From NCBI GenBank assembly GCA_964588795.1, contig CAZPQN010000004.1:1-64000 (forward strand): 64,000 nucleotides of DNA, written 5' to 3'. Below are positions 25,015 through 34,447 of the stretch, piece by piece. The position numbers and the translations under genes were made by a program. The notes beneath the pieces are model-generated. The model ran no database searches, had not been told where the DNA came from, and saw nothing but the letters and a program-made list of their open reading frames with translations. Position 1 is the stretch's first letter. Each line of letters begins with the position of its first letter. This stretch comes from CAZPQN01 sp964588795. GTDB lineage: Bacteria; Fidelibacterota; UBA2242.

Positions 25015-26118
25015 TTACTCCAGCTCCAACTGCACGGACATTTCGCTTTTACCCCGGAGCAGTTTGAGTTTGATTTTATCGCCGGGCTTGAGAAAATTCT
25101 CCTGAATAAATGCGAGGATCTCTTCATCACGGGTGATCTTGCGGTCGTTGACTTCCACAATGACGTCACCGACTTTGATCCCGGCGCGCGCCGCCGTGGA
25201 GTTGCGTTCGACTTGAGTGACGATCACGCCTGAGCTGGATGGCAAATTAAGATAGCGGGCTAAGAATTTATCCACGTTTTGCACCGACAGACCGGTCTTG
25301 AAAGCCCGGTCAACTTTGCCGTACTTTTTCAGATCGGCGATAATGGTCTTGACGCGATCCACCGGAATGGCAAAGCCGATGCCGATCGAGCCCTCGCTGT
25401 ACTGACTGCCGGTAAAAATAAAGGTGTTGATGCCGATGACTTCACCATTGGCGTTGACCAGTGGCCCGCCGCTGTTGCCGGTGTTGATGGCGGCATCGGT
25501 TTGCAGCATGCTCTGGTAGATCCGGCCGCTTTGCTGGCGTCCGAAGTCCAGATTGGTCCCGGAAATGATGCCGATGGTTGCGGTGGGTTTAAAGTTGACA
25601 TTGAACAAACCAAAGGGATTGCCGAGGGCAATGACCCATTCACCAATAATGACGTCGGCGGAATTGCCCATCGCGGCATAGGTGAAGGATTTGCCTTCAA
25701 TCTTGAGCAGGGCGATGTCGGAAGCGGTATCCATCCCCACTAACTTCGCCGGATACTCTTTGCCGCCCATCAGCGTCACGACAATCTCCTCCGCTCCCTC
25801 GACGACATGCGTGTTAGTAACGATATAGCCGTCGGAGCTGATCACCACTCCCGAACCCAAACTCTTGACCTTGCGCCGGTGAATCTGGTCGGGAAAAAGC
25901 ATGTTCCAGAGCGGGTCATTAAAAAAGGGCGAAGTCACGTATTCCTGATAGGCAGTGACGCTGATGCCCGCTACCGCGGGGCTGACCTTTTCAATCGCGG
26001 CGGTGATGGCGTTGCGACGGCTGGCACTGATCTCCGCCTGCCCGTCGGCAGACTGGGCGATAACTCCCACAGCACTCAGGATCAAGCACAGCCAGTAACG
26101 CCCCAAGCGTCTGATCAT
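25015..26118 (-). CDS. HtrA/DegP-family periplasmic serine protease with one PDZ domain
   Basis: A 367-aa exported trypsin-like protease for envelope protein quality control. It has a signal peptide (cleavage near residues 21-26), catalytic His in TNTHVV (about 104), Asp in ASDIALLKI (about 132) and Ser in GNSGGPLV (about 217). A single PDZ domain spans about 265-360. One PDZ makes it closer to DegS/HtrA types than to DegP. No membrane anchor other than the signal is obvious. The ATG overlaps the transaldolase stop as ATGA. Confidence 0.93.
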   Translation of the reverse strand: MIRRLGRYWLCLILSAVGVIAQSADGQAEISASRRNAITAAIEKVSPAVAGISVTAYQEYVTSPFFNDPLWNMLFPDQIHRRKVKSLGSGVVISSDGYIVTNTHVVEGAEEIVVTLMGGKEYPAKLVGMDTASDIALLKIEGKSFTYAAMGNSADVIIGEWVIALGNPFGLFNVNFKPTATIGIISGTNLDFGRQQSGRIYQSMLQTDAAINTGNSGGPLVNANGEVIGINTFIFTGSQYSEGSIGIGFAIPVDRVKTIIADLKKYGKVDRAFKTGLSVQNVDKFLARYLNLPSSSGVIVTQVERNSTAARAGIKVGDVIVEVNDRKITRDEEILAFIQENFLKPGDKIKLKLLRGKSEMSVQLELE

Positions 26119-26759
26119 TTTTCTACCTTCTGCCAGTCAGCTAAAAACTGGGTGATGCCCTTGTCGGTCAGAGGATGCTTGACCATCTTTTGCATGACAT
26201 TGAATGGGATCGTGCAAATATGCGCGCCGAGCAGGGCGGCCTCAACGATATGCATCGGGTGCCGAATGCTGGCCACGATGACCTCGGTCGGATAGGCGTA
26301 ATTTTTAAAAATCGTGACGATCTCCCGGATCAGATCCATCCCCGATTCGTGGATGTCGTCCAGACGTCCCACGAAGGGACTGACATAAGTCGTGCCGGCT
26401 TTGGCGGCCAGAAGGGCCTGCAGAGGCGAAAAAACCAGCGTGGTGTTGGTGCGGATGCCTTTCTGCGTCAACCCGCGAATCGCCTGCAGACCTTCCAAAG
26501 TAATGGGGATCTTGATGACGATATTGGGATGAATCTGAGCCAGTTCGGTCGCTTCGCGAATCATACCCTCGGCGTCGAGGCTGACCACTTCCCCGCTGAC
26601 GGGTCCGTCCACGACTTCACAGATGCGGCGCAGGATTTCCCGAAAAGGGCCTTTTTCACGGGCCAAAAGTGTTGGATTGGTAGTCACGCCATCCAGGAGT
26701 CCCCAGGCCTGTGCCTGGCGGATTTCCTCCAGGTTGGCGGTGTCGATAAACAGCTTCAT
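26115..26759 (-). CDS. Transaldolase-like / fructose-6-phosphate aldolase family protein
   Basis: A 214-aa small transaldolase (TalC/FSA subfamily). It has the KLFIDTAN start, GVTTNPTLLA, the Schiff-base Lys in NIVIKIPIT (about residue 83), the TNTTLVFSPLQALLAAKAG stretch and SPFVGRLDD. Members are either pentose-phosphate transaldolases or fructose-6-phosphate aldolases, and sequence alone does not separate them here. It lies between truA and htrA with the ATG immediately beside the truA stop. Confidence 0.93.
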   Translation of the reverse strand: MKLFIDTANLEEIRQAQAWGLLDGVTTNPTLLAREKGPFREILRRICEVVDGPVSGEVVSLDAEGMIREATELAQIHPNIVIKIPITLEGLQAIRGLTQKGIRTNTTLVFSPLQALLAAKAGTTYVSPFVGRLDDIHESGMDLIREIVTIFKNYAYPTEVIVASIRHPMHIVEAALLGAHICTIPFNVMQKMVKHPLTDKGITQFLADWQKVEK

Positions 26760-27521
26760 TTAAGTGCTTTCCTCAGTGTAATTCACATGCCAGAGAAACA
26801 ACCCCTTGGACGGGGCGGTATAAACTTGCATTCCACCAGCCTTTTTTCCAAGAAGATTCTTAAAGTCCGCCAGTGCATATTTACCCCGCGCAACTTCCAG
26901 CATGCAACCGACCAGCATGCGCACCATGTGGTGCAGAAAACGGTTGGCGGAAATGGTATAAATCAGCAAGTCGTCGGTTATCGTCCAAAATGACTCCGCC
27001 ACCCGGCAGCGGCGATTGGGCGGCGCGGTGGATGCCCGACACAGGCGACTGAAATCATGCTCGCCGACAATCAGCGCCGCGGCGTCCTTCAGCACGGCAT
27101 CGTCGAAAGCAAAGGGTGGCGTCCAGACATACTGCCTGCCGAAAACCGTCGGTTGGCGACTGAGCAGATATTTGTAAGTACGCTGAATGGCGGCGAAACG
27201 AGCGTGAAAAGCGGCGGCGACCGGTCGGCACTCCAACACCCGAATATCTTCAGGCAAGGTGGCATTCAATGCCCGACGCACAGCTGCGGCCGTCAGAGTC
27301 GTCACCAAATCGCAATGCGCCACCTGCCCCTGAGCATGCACACCGGCATCGGTGCGTCCGGCGGCCACCAGCGTCACCACCTGGTCATGGTTGAGCGGCT
27401 TGAGCGCCTGCTCGATTATCGCCTGCACCGTATTGGTCTCCCGCTGGTTCTGCCAGCCGCAGTAGCGGGTGCCTTCGTACTGTAAAATCAGTAGAAAACG
27501 ACGAGCGGCCGGTGCCACCAT
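26760..27521 (-). CDS. truA: tRNA pseudouridine(38-40) synthase TruA
   Basis: A 253-aa enzyme modifying uridines at positions 38-40 of tRNA anticodon arms. The catalytic Asp is D58 in AAGRTDAGVHA. Other family features are QYEGTRYCGWQ, FHARFAAIQRTYKY and FLHHMVRMLVG. The ATG follows the ecfT stop directly, so the pair is probably coupled. ecfT-truA is a known neighbour pair. Confidence 0.96.
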   Translation of the reverse strand: MVAPAARRFLLILQYEGTRYCGWQNQRETNTVQAIIEQALKPLNHDQVVTLVAAGRTDAGVHAQGQVAHCDLVTTLTAAAVRRALNATLPEDIRVLECRPVAAAFHARFAAIQRTYKYLLSRQPTVFGRQYVWTPPFAFDDAVLKDAAALIVGEHDFSRLCRASTAPPNRRCRVAESFWTITDDLLIYTISANRFLHHMVRMLVGCMLEVARGKYALADFKNLLGKKAGGMQVYTAPSKGLFLWHVNYTEEST

Positions 27522-28268
27522 CTAAAAAACCCCTAACCAAAGCAAGGCCAGCACAGCGCCCAGGCCGGCCAGGCGATCCCGGCGCCGCCAGCGTAGTTGT
27601 CCGTAATATGTGCGAGCCTGCCCACTGCGATAACCGCGTACCTGCATGGATTCGGCCAAAACTTCCGCTTTACGAAAACTTAGAATCATCAAGGGGATCA
27701 GGATTTCACGTTGCTGCCTCAGGCGTTGCCGCCAAGTGACCGGTTCGCCATTGTTGAGCAAATGGTGCCAGCTTTCGGTCAACCGGGCATGCCCCGCCTG
27801 CACTAAAGGGAAAAAACGCACCGCAATGAAAATGATCTGGAACAGGTCATCAACCGGCAGCCGCAGGCGGCGCAGGGGGCGCAGGAGGTAATAAACCGCA
27901 TCTAAAAATTCCACCGCGCCGATCCAGCGTAGAACGATACTCATTAATATTAAAAAATTCCCTAATCGCAGGCTGAACATCAATGGCTGACCCAACCACT
28001 GCGCGAGTGGTGGTAACTCACGCTGACCGCGCAGGGCGGCCAAAAGGTCTGTCCCGAACAGAAGATGCATGATCAGCGTAAACGGCAACAGCCAGATCAG
28101 GTACCGAACGCCGCGGAGTGTGTCCCGACGTGGTACTCCTCCCAGGGCGATTATCACAGCGCACAGAGCGCATAAAAATATTTGACTCCCAAGTGATTGG
28201 GCGGTGAATATTACCAGGACTGCCAGCAGAGCCCAGAGCAGTTTTATGCGCGGATCGATTTCGTGCAT
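27522..28268 (-). CDS. ecfT: Energy-coupling factor transporter transmembrane protein (EcfT/CbiQ family)
   Basis: A 248-aa membrane protein with about five to six hydrophobic segments. The cytoplasmic coupling motif reads AESMQVRGY (about residue 208), the A-x-x-x-R-G type site that contacts the ATPases. EcfT normally works with two EcfA ATPases and a substrate-binding S protein for vitamin or metal uptake; none of these is nearby here. It starts 1 nt after the DUF5683 gene stop and runs into truA. The partner proteins are presumably encoded elsewhere. Confidence 0.88.
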   Translation of the reverse strand: MHEIDPRIKLLWALLAVLVIFTAQSLGSQIFLCALCAVIIALGGVPRRDTLRGVRYLIWLLPFTLIMHLLFGTDLLAALRGQRELPPLAQWLGQPLMFSLRLGNFLILMSIVLRWIGAVEFLDAVYYLLRPLRRLRLPVDDLFQIIFIAVRFFPLVQAGHARLTESWHHLLNNGEPVTWRQRLRQQREILIPLMILSFRKAEVLAESMQVRGYRSGQARTYYGQLRWRRRDRLAGLGAVLALLWLGVF

Positions 28269-28931
28269 TTAGAAATTCACCTGTAAACTATAGGTAACGC
28301 CGTTCGGATGGGCATGCCAGGTGCTACTTAACTTAGGCACCGGGGACTCGATTTGCCCCCGGGTCAGAATGATGATGTCGAGCATGCTGACGACCCGGTT
28401 AAGGATCAGCCCCCCCAGCGCAAAACCGGCATTATGCAGAGCGGTGGCGCTGAGGACTCTCTGTTTATCAAATTCTCGGCGGGCGGCGTCGCTGTCCCAG
28501 GCCCAGAAAAATTCAGTAGTCAGCGGATAGACCAGTTGCACCTGGCGATTGCGGAGCTTTTGTTCATTATATTCGTAGATGTTGCGGTAGTTACCAATGT
28601 CGGCGAAGTAGTTGGCGTCCTTGTGATGCGGATTGATGCCGGCATGCGCGACCGCATAACTGGACATGGCTTGCCTGAGCGCCTGACCGCGCAGAGTAAA
28701 AAAGCCCCAGGTCAACCACCCGACGGTTTCCGTAGAATGCAGTACGTTCGCCCGGCGAGTGTAGTGTAGAGACCGTTCACCCCAACCCGGTAGGATCGCG
28801 GATTGCAGGAGTAGACGGCGGGCCTGGCCTTGGGATAACCGCGGACTGGATAGCCGGGTGGTGTCTGCCATCTCCCGGGCTTGTCCCAGACTGAATATGA
28901 ACAAGAGGCACAGCGCTATTCTGTTATACAT
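28269..28931 (-). CDS. DUF5683-like exported/membrane protein
   Basis: A 220-aa protein with a signal peptide (MYNRIALCLLFIFS start), then SAILPGWGERSLHY, which matches the S-x-x-x-PGWGQ start of DUF5683 proteins of FCB bacteria. Later come a WAWDSDAARREFDKQR block and a hydrophobic helix ending NRVVSMLDIIIL. The family is found in envelope gene contexts but has no known activity. The ATG overlaps lnt by 8 bp, and AAGGA lies 5 nt upstream. Confidence 0.7.
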   Translation of the reverse strand: MYNRIALCLLFIFSLGQAREMADTTRLSSPRLSQGQARRLLLQSAILPGWGERSLHYTRRANVLHSTETVGWLTWGFFTLRGQALRQAMSSYAVAHAGINPHHKDANYFADIGNYRNIYEYNEQKLRNRQVQLVYPLTTEFFWAWDSDAARREFDKQRVLSATALHNAGFALGGLILNRVVSMLDIIILTRGQIESPVPKLSSTWHAHPNGVTYSLQVNF

Positions 28932-30525
28932 AAGTTCCTTTTCTAAAAACAGCCCATCCGAGCCAGCCGCCGCTCACTATAACGCACAGCACTGCCCACC
29001 AGTTTCCCCAGCGTGTGTAAAGAGTGTGCGGCGTACCCTGTTCCACGGTGGCCGCCAAATAGCCTTGTTCAGCAAATCCAAGACGTTGTAGCGTACGCCC
29101 ATACTGATCATAGATTAACGAAATGCCGGTATTGGCGGCGCGTACTACCGGGATGCGATTCTCGACCGCCCGGAAGCGCGCGATCGCGGCATGCAGAAAA
29201 GGCGCGGAGGTATAACCAAACCAGGCATCGTTGGAGACAACGACTAACAATTCGGCGCCGCGCCGGGTGGCTTCCCGCACCAATTCCGGAAATGTTGACT
29301 CATAACAAATGACGACGCTTAAGGTCAGCGTGGTATCGATTGCCGACCGATGATCGATCCGCAGCGGCACCTTAAACACCCGCATACTGTCGCCGGCATC
29401 AAAATTGCCCTGCCCCAAATTCAGACGCTTCAGCTCCGGGAAGTAACCGGATAGCGGAATATATTCACCAAAAGGGACTAAGCGCAGTTTGCGATAATCT
29501 TCAATCGTTGTAGTGCCGGGACGCAGGAGAAATGCCGCATTGTAAATCCGGTAATTGTCACCGTTGGGCGCATAATCCGGTACGCCACTCAATAAATGTA
29601 TCCCCAGTCGGTTTATGTGCTGATTGATCAGCGTCAGTTGCTGATAATGATTACGGCGCAGGAAAGTTGGAGTAGCGGTTTCCGGCCAGACGACCAGATC
29701 ACGCGGTTGCTGGCAGGCGGAATCGGTCAGATCATGCAACAACTGCATGTTATTGAAAAAAGCCTGCCGGTCCCATTTGGCATTGGGATCGACATTGGGT
29801 TGGATCAAGCTGACAGCCACCTGGCGCCGCGGGCTTGGAGTCTCCGACTGCAGGGTTTGCCAACCGTACAATACCGGAATGCCAAACAAACCAATGACCA
29901 CAATTCCCCAGCGCGTTCCGCTCCGTCCGGAACGGCAGGCTTGCCACCACCTGAACAGTACCACATTGATCAGCACCACCCAGAAACTCAACCCGCCAGT
30001 GCCGACCACTGCCACGCTTTGCACCAGAGGCAGGGCATATGCCTGCGTATACGCCAGGTTATTCCAGGTGAAACCGAGTGTGCCAAACGTGCGCAGATAC
30101 TCAACTGCCGTCCAGACAAAAGGCAATGACCACAGTCCGGCGTTAGCCCCGCCACGTCGTCCGATAAAGCCTACTACCATGCCGATCAGCCCGTAATTCA
30201 GCGCCAAAAAAGTCACTCCGGCCAGCATGGATATAGTCCCATAGTACCAGGTAGTCCCCTTGTTCAGCGCTAACCAGTACAGAATGCCCGCGTTCAGAAC
30301 GAGCCCATAGCAGTAACCCTTGCCGAAGCCAAAGTGGAAATCCTCTGCGAACAGGCTATAAATAAAGGGTAGGAGTGCGAAATAGGCGAGCCCCCCGAAG
30401 GGCGCGGGCGGAAAGGCGGCGACACTGAGCACTCCGGCTAACAGAATCCAGTGCCAAACGGATCTGCTTTGGACTCTATCCGTCGGCTCAGAATTCGATA
30501 GACTGGCGCAGGAGGATTCGATCAA
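28924..30525 (-). CDS. lnt: Apolipoprotein N-acyltransferase
   Basis: A 533-aa inner-membrane enzyme adding the third acyl chain to lipoproteins. It has six or so N-terminal membrane helices (to about residue 210) and then a nitrilase-like periplasmic domain. The triad is visible: Glu in VVWPETATP, a Lys before LVPFGEYIPL, and Cys in VVICYESTFPE. The only plausible start is a TTG at 30525, which overlaps the stop of the HU-like gene (TTGA); no ATG or GTG precedes the first helix. It works with LolA in lipoprotein maturation. Confidence 0.93.
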   Translation of the reverse strand: MIESSCASLSNSEPTDRVQSRSVWHWILLAGVLSVAAFPPAPFGGLAYFALLPFIYSLFAEDFHFGFGKGYCYGLVLNAGILYWLALNKGTTWYYGTISMLAGVTFLALNYGLIGMVVGFIGRRGGANAGLWSLPFVWTAVEYLRTFGTLGFTWNNLAYTQAYALPLVQSVAVVGTGGLSFWVVLINVVLFRWWQACRSGRSGTRWGIVVIGLFGIPVLYGWQTLQSETPSPRRQVAVSLIQPNVDPNAKWDRQAFFNNMQLLHDLTDSACQQPRDLVVWPETATPTFLRRNHYQQLTLINQHINRLGIHLLSGVPDYAPNGDNYRIYNAAFLLRPGTTTIEDYRKLRLVPFGEYIPLSGYFPELKRLNLGQGNFDAGDSMRVFKVPLRIDHRSAIDTTLTLSVVICYESTFPELVREATRRGAELLVVVSNDAWFGYTSAPFLHAAIARFRAVENRIPVVRAANTGISLIYDQYGRTLQRLGFAEQGYLAATVEQGTPHTLYTRWGNWWAVLCVIVSGGWLGWAVFRKGTYV

Positions 30526-30878
30526 AATAACTCTGTCTGGTTATGGTTCACGAGCGGCGATTTATGCGCTGGGAAGCGACCCTTGAGGACGTTTCTGATC
30601 CGGAGTCCGGGCCGGAAATGCGTTTTCTTGGCCGGCGGGACATAAACCTCGACACCGGTGCGTGGATTGCGCGCCCGGTGACGAGCGGCGGTCGGTCGCA
30701 CCTCAAATACTCCGAAATTGCGGATTTCGATGCGCAGGCGGGCCTGATCTTCACTGAGCATATCCCGCAAAACTTCGAAAACTCCCTCTACCAAGCGCGC
30801 GGTTTCTCCCACCCGGCTGTGTTGGTTATTGACGACCCTCCGCACGATGTCCTTCTTAGTGTAAGTCAAAATTTCCAT
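30522..30878 (-). CDS. HU/IHF family DNA-binding protein
   Basis: A 118-aa histone-like protein. The start is the ATG at 30878 with CAGGAGC 7 nt upstream; a longer reading of 34 more codons overlaps the rel gene and is not used. The fold elements are KKDIVRRVVNN, IRNFGVFEVRPTAARHRARNP (the DNA-bending arm, with RNPRTG) and PAKKTHFRPG. A C-terminal tail of about 20 residues extends beyond the usual 90-95 aa. It lies between rel and lnt and is translationally coupled to lnt. Confidence 0.93.
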   Translation of the reverse strand: MEILTYTKKDIVRRVVNNQHSRVGETARLVEGVFEVLRDMLSEDQARLRIEIRNFGVFEVRPTAARHRARNPRTGVEVYVPPAKKTHFRPGLRIRNVLKGRFPAHKSPLVNHNQTELF

Positions 30879-30891
30879 GCACTGCTCCTGT

Positions 30892-33060
30892 CTATTTACG
30901 TTCCACGGCGATGATGCCCGGTACGGTTTGCAATTTGGAGAGAATCTTGTTGAGATGCCCGAGGTTCTCGACCTGGACAACCAGCGCCAAGTGAATGATG
31001 GATTCTTCTACTTTGCCATCCACGCTGATGATATTGGTATCCGTGGCGGACATGATATCGGTAATATCACGCAAAAAGTTTTTGCGCTCCTGCGCCATGA
31101 CCTTGACATTAACCAGAAAGGCCTGGGTACCCTCGGTATCCCAGTCCACGTCCAATAGGCGTTCCTGTTCCTGGAGGAGGGTGGGAATGTTGATACAGTC
31201 ATGACGATGGACAATTACCCCCCGTCCGCGACTGACAAAACCGATGATCTGGTCACCGGGGATGGGATTGCAACAACGCGCGAAAGTTACCATCAGGTTG
31301 CTGATTCCCTGAACCTTGACACCTTTGATGGATTTGCGGGCAGTCTCGATAAAAAGCTCATCCACGTCCCGCTTTTCAAGCTCGGCTTCTTTCTGCGGAA
31401 AAAGCCGCGATAAAATCTGCGGAATGGTCAAAACCCCACTGCCCACTGCGGCGTACAGCTTATCGAAATCATTATATCCCAGCTGGACGATGTTCTCCTG
31501 AACCGTCTTGAGAAATTGCAGGTTTTTATGCCGCTGGTTTTCTTTCTCGAGCATTTCCTTGCCCAGCTTGACGCTTTCTTCGAACTGCGTCTTGCGCAGG
31601 TAGCGTTTGATGGCGCCAATCGCCTTGGAAGTGGTCACGAATTTCAGCCAGGCATAACTGGGGTGATGCGTTTCGGAAGTGATGATCTCGATGGTCTGGC
31701 CGGAACGCAGTTCGCTGTTCAGCGGCACCATTTTTCCGTCAACTTTAGCGCCGATACAGCGGGCGCCGATCTGGGTATGCACCTCGAAAGCGAAGTCCAC
31801 CGGCGTGGCGCCCTTGGGCAAGCGAATCAGGTCTCCCATCGGTGTAAAGACGAAAATTTCGTCCTTAAATAAATCAATCTTCAGGGTGTCCATGAAATCC
31901 TTGGCGCCGGTCTCCTCGCTCTGCAGGACTTCGATCAGATCCCGGAGCCATTTCACATAGCGATCGATGTCATCGGGCTTGGTGCGGCCTTCTTTATAGC
32001 GCCAATGGGCGGCGATACCTTCCTCGGCGACTTCATCCATGTCGTGGGTGCGAATCTGAATCTCGACCATGCGTCCACCCGGACCGTAGACCGTGGTGTG
32101 GATGGACTGGTAGTAATTGGCTTTGTGGCTGGCTATATAATCTTTGAAACGATCCATCACCGGCGTAAACAGGTCATGCACGATGCCCAACACGGTATAG
32201 CAGTTTTCCTTTGAATCAACGATGACGCGTAAGGCTAACAGATCATAAATTTCCTCGAACGGTTTGTTGCGCGTTTTCATCTTTTTGTAGATCGAGTAGA
32301 AATTCTTGACGCGCCCGTTGATTTGCGCCGTGATGCCCTGTTCCCGCAAAGCGCGATTCAGCGGCTCAGCGAAGGTGCGGATGTACTTTTCCTGTTCGCT
32401 CTTACGCTCGTTGATTTTCTTCTGGAGGAAGCGATAGGCGTCATTATCCAGGGCCTTGAGCACCAAGTCTTCCATCTCCGACTTGAGCTTGAACATTCCC
32501 AGACGGTGCGCGAGAGGCGCGTAAACATCGCGGGTCTCGATGGCGATGCGACGTTGTTTGATCGGCGGCAGGGAAGCGAGCGTCTGCATATTGTGCAGAC
32601 GATCGGCTAACTTGATAATCAGCACCCGGATGTCCTCAGCGACACTCAGCAGCATCTTGCGGAAATTATCAGCCTGCTCTTCCTGACGGTTGCGGAAAGT
32701 GATCCCGCTGATTTTGGTGACGCCTTCCACGAGTCGCGCCAGTTCCAGCCCGAATTTTTGCGCGATGTCATCAAAGGTGACGCGTGTATCTTCCAGCACA
32801 TCATGCAGGAGCCCCCCGGCAATCGTGATGGTGTCCATATTCATTTCCGCCAGGATTTTGGCAGTCTGGTAGGGATGCTCAAAGTAGGACTCGCCCGACT
32901 GCCGGCGCTGACCGCGATGGGCGTCGCGGGCAAACAGATAAACGGCCCAGATGAAGTCGGCATCCGCCGGGGTCAATTCGGCACGCTCGCGCATCTTGGC
33001 CACCAGCGCCTGGTATTTCTGTGGTCGGCTGACCGACTTACTGAACACGCGCTCGAGCAT
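30892..33060 (-). CDS. rel: Bifunctional (p)ppGpp synthetase/hydrolase (Rel/SpoT)
   Basis: A 722-aa stringent-response enzyme. The N-terminal hydrolase has the metal-binding HD pair at about residues 86-87 (GGLLHDVLEDT), with H62 as part of the site. It is followed by the synthetase domain (about 240-360, with YQSIHTTVYGPGG), a TGS domain (about 400-460), a Zn/CC region (ARCCNPIPGD) and a C-terminal ACT domain. Both activities look intact, as in the single Rel of most non-gammaproteobacteria. It is followed after 13 bp by the HU-like gene. Confidence 0.96.
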   Translation of the reverse strand: MLERVFSKSVSRPQKYQALVAKMRERAELTPADADFIWAVYLFARDAHRGQRRQSGESYFEHPYQTAKILAEMNMDTITIAGGLLHDVLEDTRVTFDDIAQKFGLELARLVEGVTKISGITFRNRQEEQADNFRKMLLSVAEDIRVLIIKLADRLHNMQTLASLPPIKQRRIAIETRDVYAPLAHRLGMFKLKSEMEDLVLKALDNDAYRFLQKKINERKSEQEKYIRTFAEPLNRALREQGITAQINGRVKNFYSIYKKMKTRNKPFEEIYDLLALRVIVDSKENCYTVLGIVHDLFTPVMDRFKDYIASHKANYYQSIHTTVYGPGGRMVEIQIRTHDMDEVAEEGIAAHWRYKEGRTKPDDIDRYVKWLRDLIEVLQSEETGAKDFMDTLKIDLFKDEIFVFTPMGDLIRLPKGATPVDFAFEVHTQIGARCIGAKVDGKMVPLNSELRSGQTIEIITSETHHPSYAWLKFVTTSKAIGAIKRYLRKTQFEESVKLGKEMLEKENQRHKNLQFLKTVQENIVQLGYNDFDKLYAAVGSGVLTIPQILSRLFPQKEAELEKRDVDELFIETARKSIKGVKVQGISNLMVTFARCCNPIPGDQIIGFVSRGRGVIVHRHDCINIPTLLQEQERLLDVDWDTEGTQAFLVNVKVMAQERKNFLRDITDIMSATDTNIISVDGKVEESIIHLALVVQVENLGHLNKILSKLQTVPGIIAVERK

Positions 33061-33071
33061 TAAAGCTTCCC

Positions 33072-34445
33072 TCAGAAGGGCGCGACGACCTCAGCGCGAT
33101 CGCTGACTTTATTTTCAAACCGGGTATAACGATCGATGAAAATCACCTCGACGTTGCCCTGCGGACCGTTACGCTGTTTGGCAACCAGGATTTCAGCGTT
33201 CAGTTCATCCTCTTCCGGAGCGGCGCCCCGCCCTTTTTCGTAAAAAGCTTTACGGTAAATGAAAAGCACCACGTCAGCGTCCTGCTCCAGCGAACCGCTC
33301 TCGCGCAGGTCAGAAAGCTGCGGTTTTTTATCCGCCCGGCCTTCCACCGCCCGCGACAACTGCGACAGGGCAATGACCGGTACATCCACTTCCTTGGAAA
33401 GGGCTTTCAGACTGCGGGATATTTCGGTAATTTCCTGCTGGCGATTCTCGGCTTTATGCCCCTTGATCAATTGCAGATAATCGATGATCAGCAACTGGAT
33501 ATCGTGTTCGGCTTTCAGTCGTCGGGCTTTGGCGCGGATGTCCATCATGGTCAGCACCGGCGAATCATCAATGTACAGCGGTGCCTTGTGCAGGCGTCCG
33601 GTCAGAGTGCTGAGTTTCGCCCATTGGTCCTTGGGTAAACGGCCGGTACGCACTAAGTGACTGTCCACCCGGGCTTCGGCACACAGAATACGCAATGCCA
33701 GCTGATAATCAGCCATCTCCAAACTGAATACACCGACCGGATAATTGTAGTCGAGCGCGGCATTGCGGGCAATGGTCAGCGCCAAGGCAGTCTTGCCCAT
33801 ACCGGGACGCCCGGCGAGAATGATCAGTTCCCCGGGATGAAAACCGGAAGTCAGCTGGTCCAGTTCTACTAATCCGCTGGGTACTCCCGTGGTCAAGCCT
33901 TTGCGGCTGTGAATGCGATCGATATGCTCAAAAGCCCGGTTGAGAATATTTTCGAACGGCTTGAAGCCGCCTTTCAATCCCCGCTCAGCGAGGGCAAAAA
34001 TTCTCTGCTCCGCATCGTCCAGTAATTCCAGCGCCGACTCCCGGGCTTCATAAGCCTGCGCCTGAATTTCATTGGAGGTTACGATCAGTTTGCGCAGAAT
34101 ACTGCAGTCAAGCACTGTCCGCGCATAATATTCGATATTCGCCGCGGAAGGCGTGGCTTCAACCAGCCCCGTGATGTAATAGGCGCCGCCCACTGTCTCG
34201 AGCAGTTTGTTACGCTTGAGCCGTTCAATGACACTGACCTGATCTACCGGTTCGGCGTCGTTGAAGAGTTCGGACATCGCCCGGAAAATGATCTGGTGGG
34301 CTTCTTTGTAGAAAGCGGTGTGATCCAAATGCTGCAGGGCTTTAGCAACGGCATCTTTCTCCAGCATCATGGCCCCTAATACGGACACTTCGGCTTCATC
34401 GGAATGCGGCGGAACGCGTAAAAGTTCTCCCTCATTTGGTGGCAC
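33072..34445 (-). CDS. dnaB: Replicative DNA helicase DnaB
   Basis: A 457-aa hexameric helicase. The N-terminal primase-interaction domain starts at about residue 10 (HSDEAEVSVLGAMML), and the RecA-like motor has Walker A GRPGMGKTAL (about 211-220), Walker B LLIIDYLQLI and the arginine-finger region near the C-terminus. No intein is present. The start is a GTG at 34445, three bases after the udg stop, with AGGGGG upstream. It lies 11 bp before rel. Confidence 0.97.
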   Translation of the reverse strand: MPPNEGELLRVPPHSDEAEVSVLGAMMLEKDAVAKALQHLDHTAFYKEAHQIIFRAMSELFNDAEPVDQVSVIERLKRNKLLETVGGAYYITGLVEATPSAANIEYYARTVLDCSILRKLIVTSNEIQAQAYEARESALELLDDAEQRIFALAERGLKGGFKPFENILNRAFEHIDRIHSRKGLTTGVPSGLVELDQLTSGFHPGELIILAGRPGMGKTALALTIARNAALDYNYPVGVFSLEMADYQLALRILCAEARVDSHLVRTGRLPKDQWAKLSTLTGRLHKAPLYIDDSPVLTMMDIRAKARRLKAEHDIQLLIIDYLQLIKGHKAENRQQEITEISRSLKALSKEVDVPVIALSQLSRAVEGRADKKPQLSDLRESGSLEQDADVVLFIYRKAFYEKGRGAAPEEDELNAEILVAKQRNGPQGNVEVIFIDRYTRFENKVSDRAEVVAPF

Positions 34446-34447
34446 GA

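Noticed and set aside
30879..30980. N-terminal extension of the HU-like protein
   Set aside because: It overlaps the end of rel, and the ATG at 30878 has a good ribosome site at the normal HU start.
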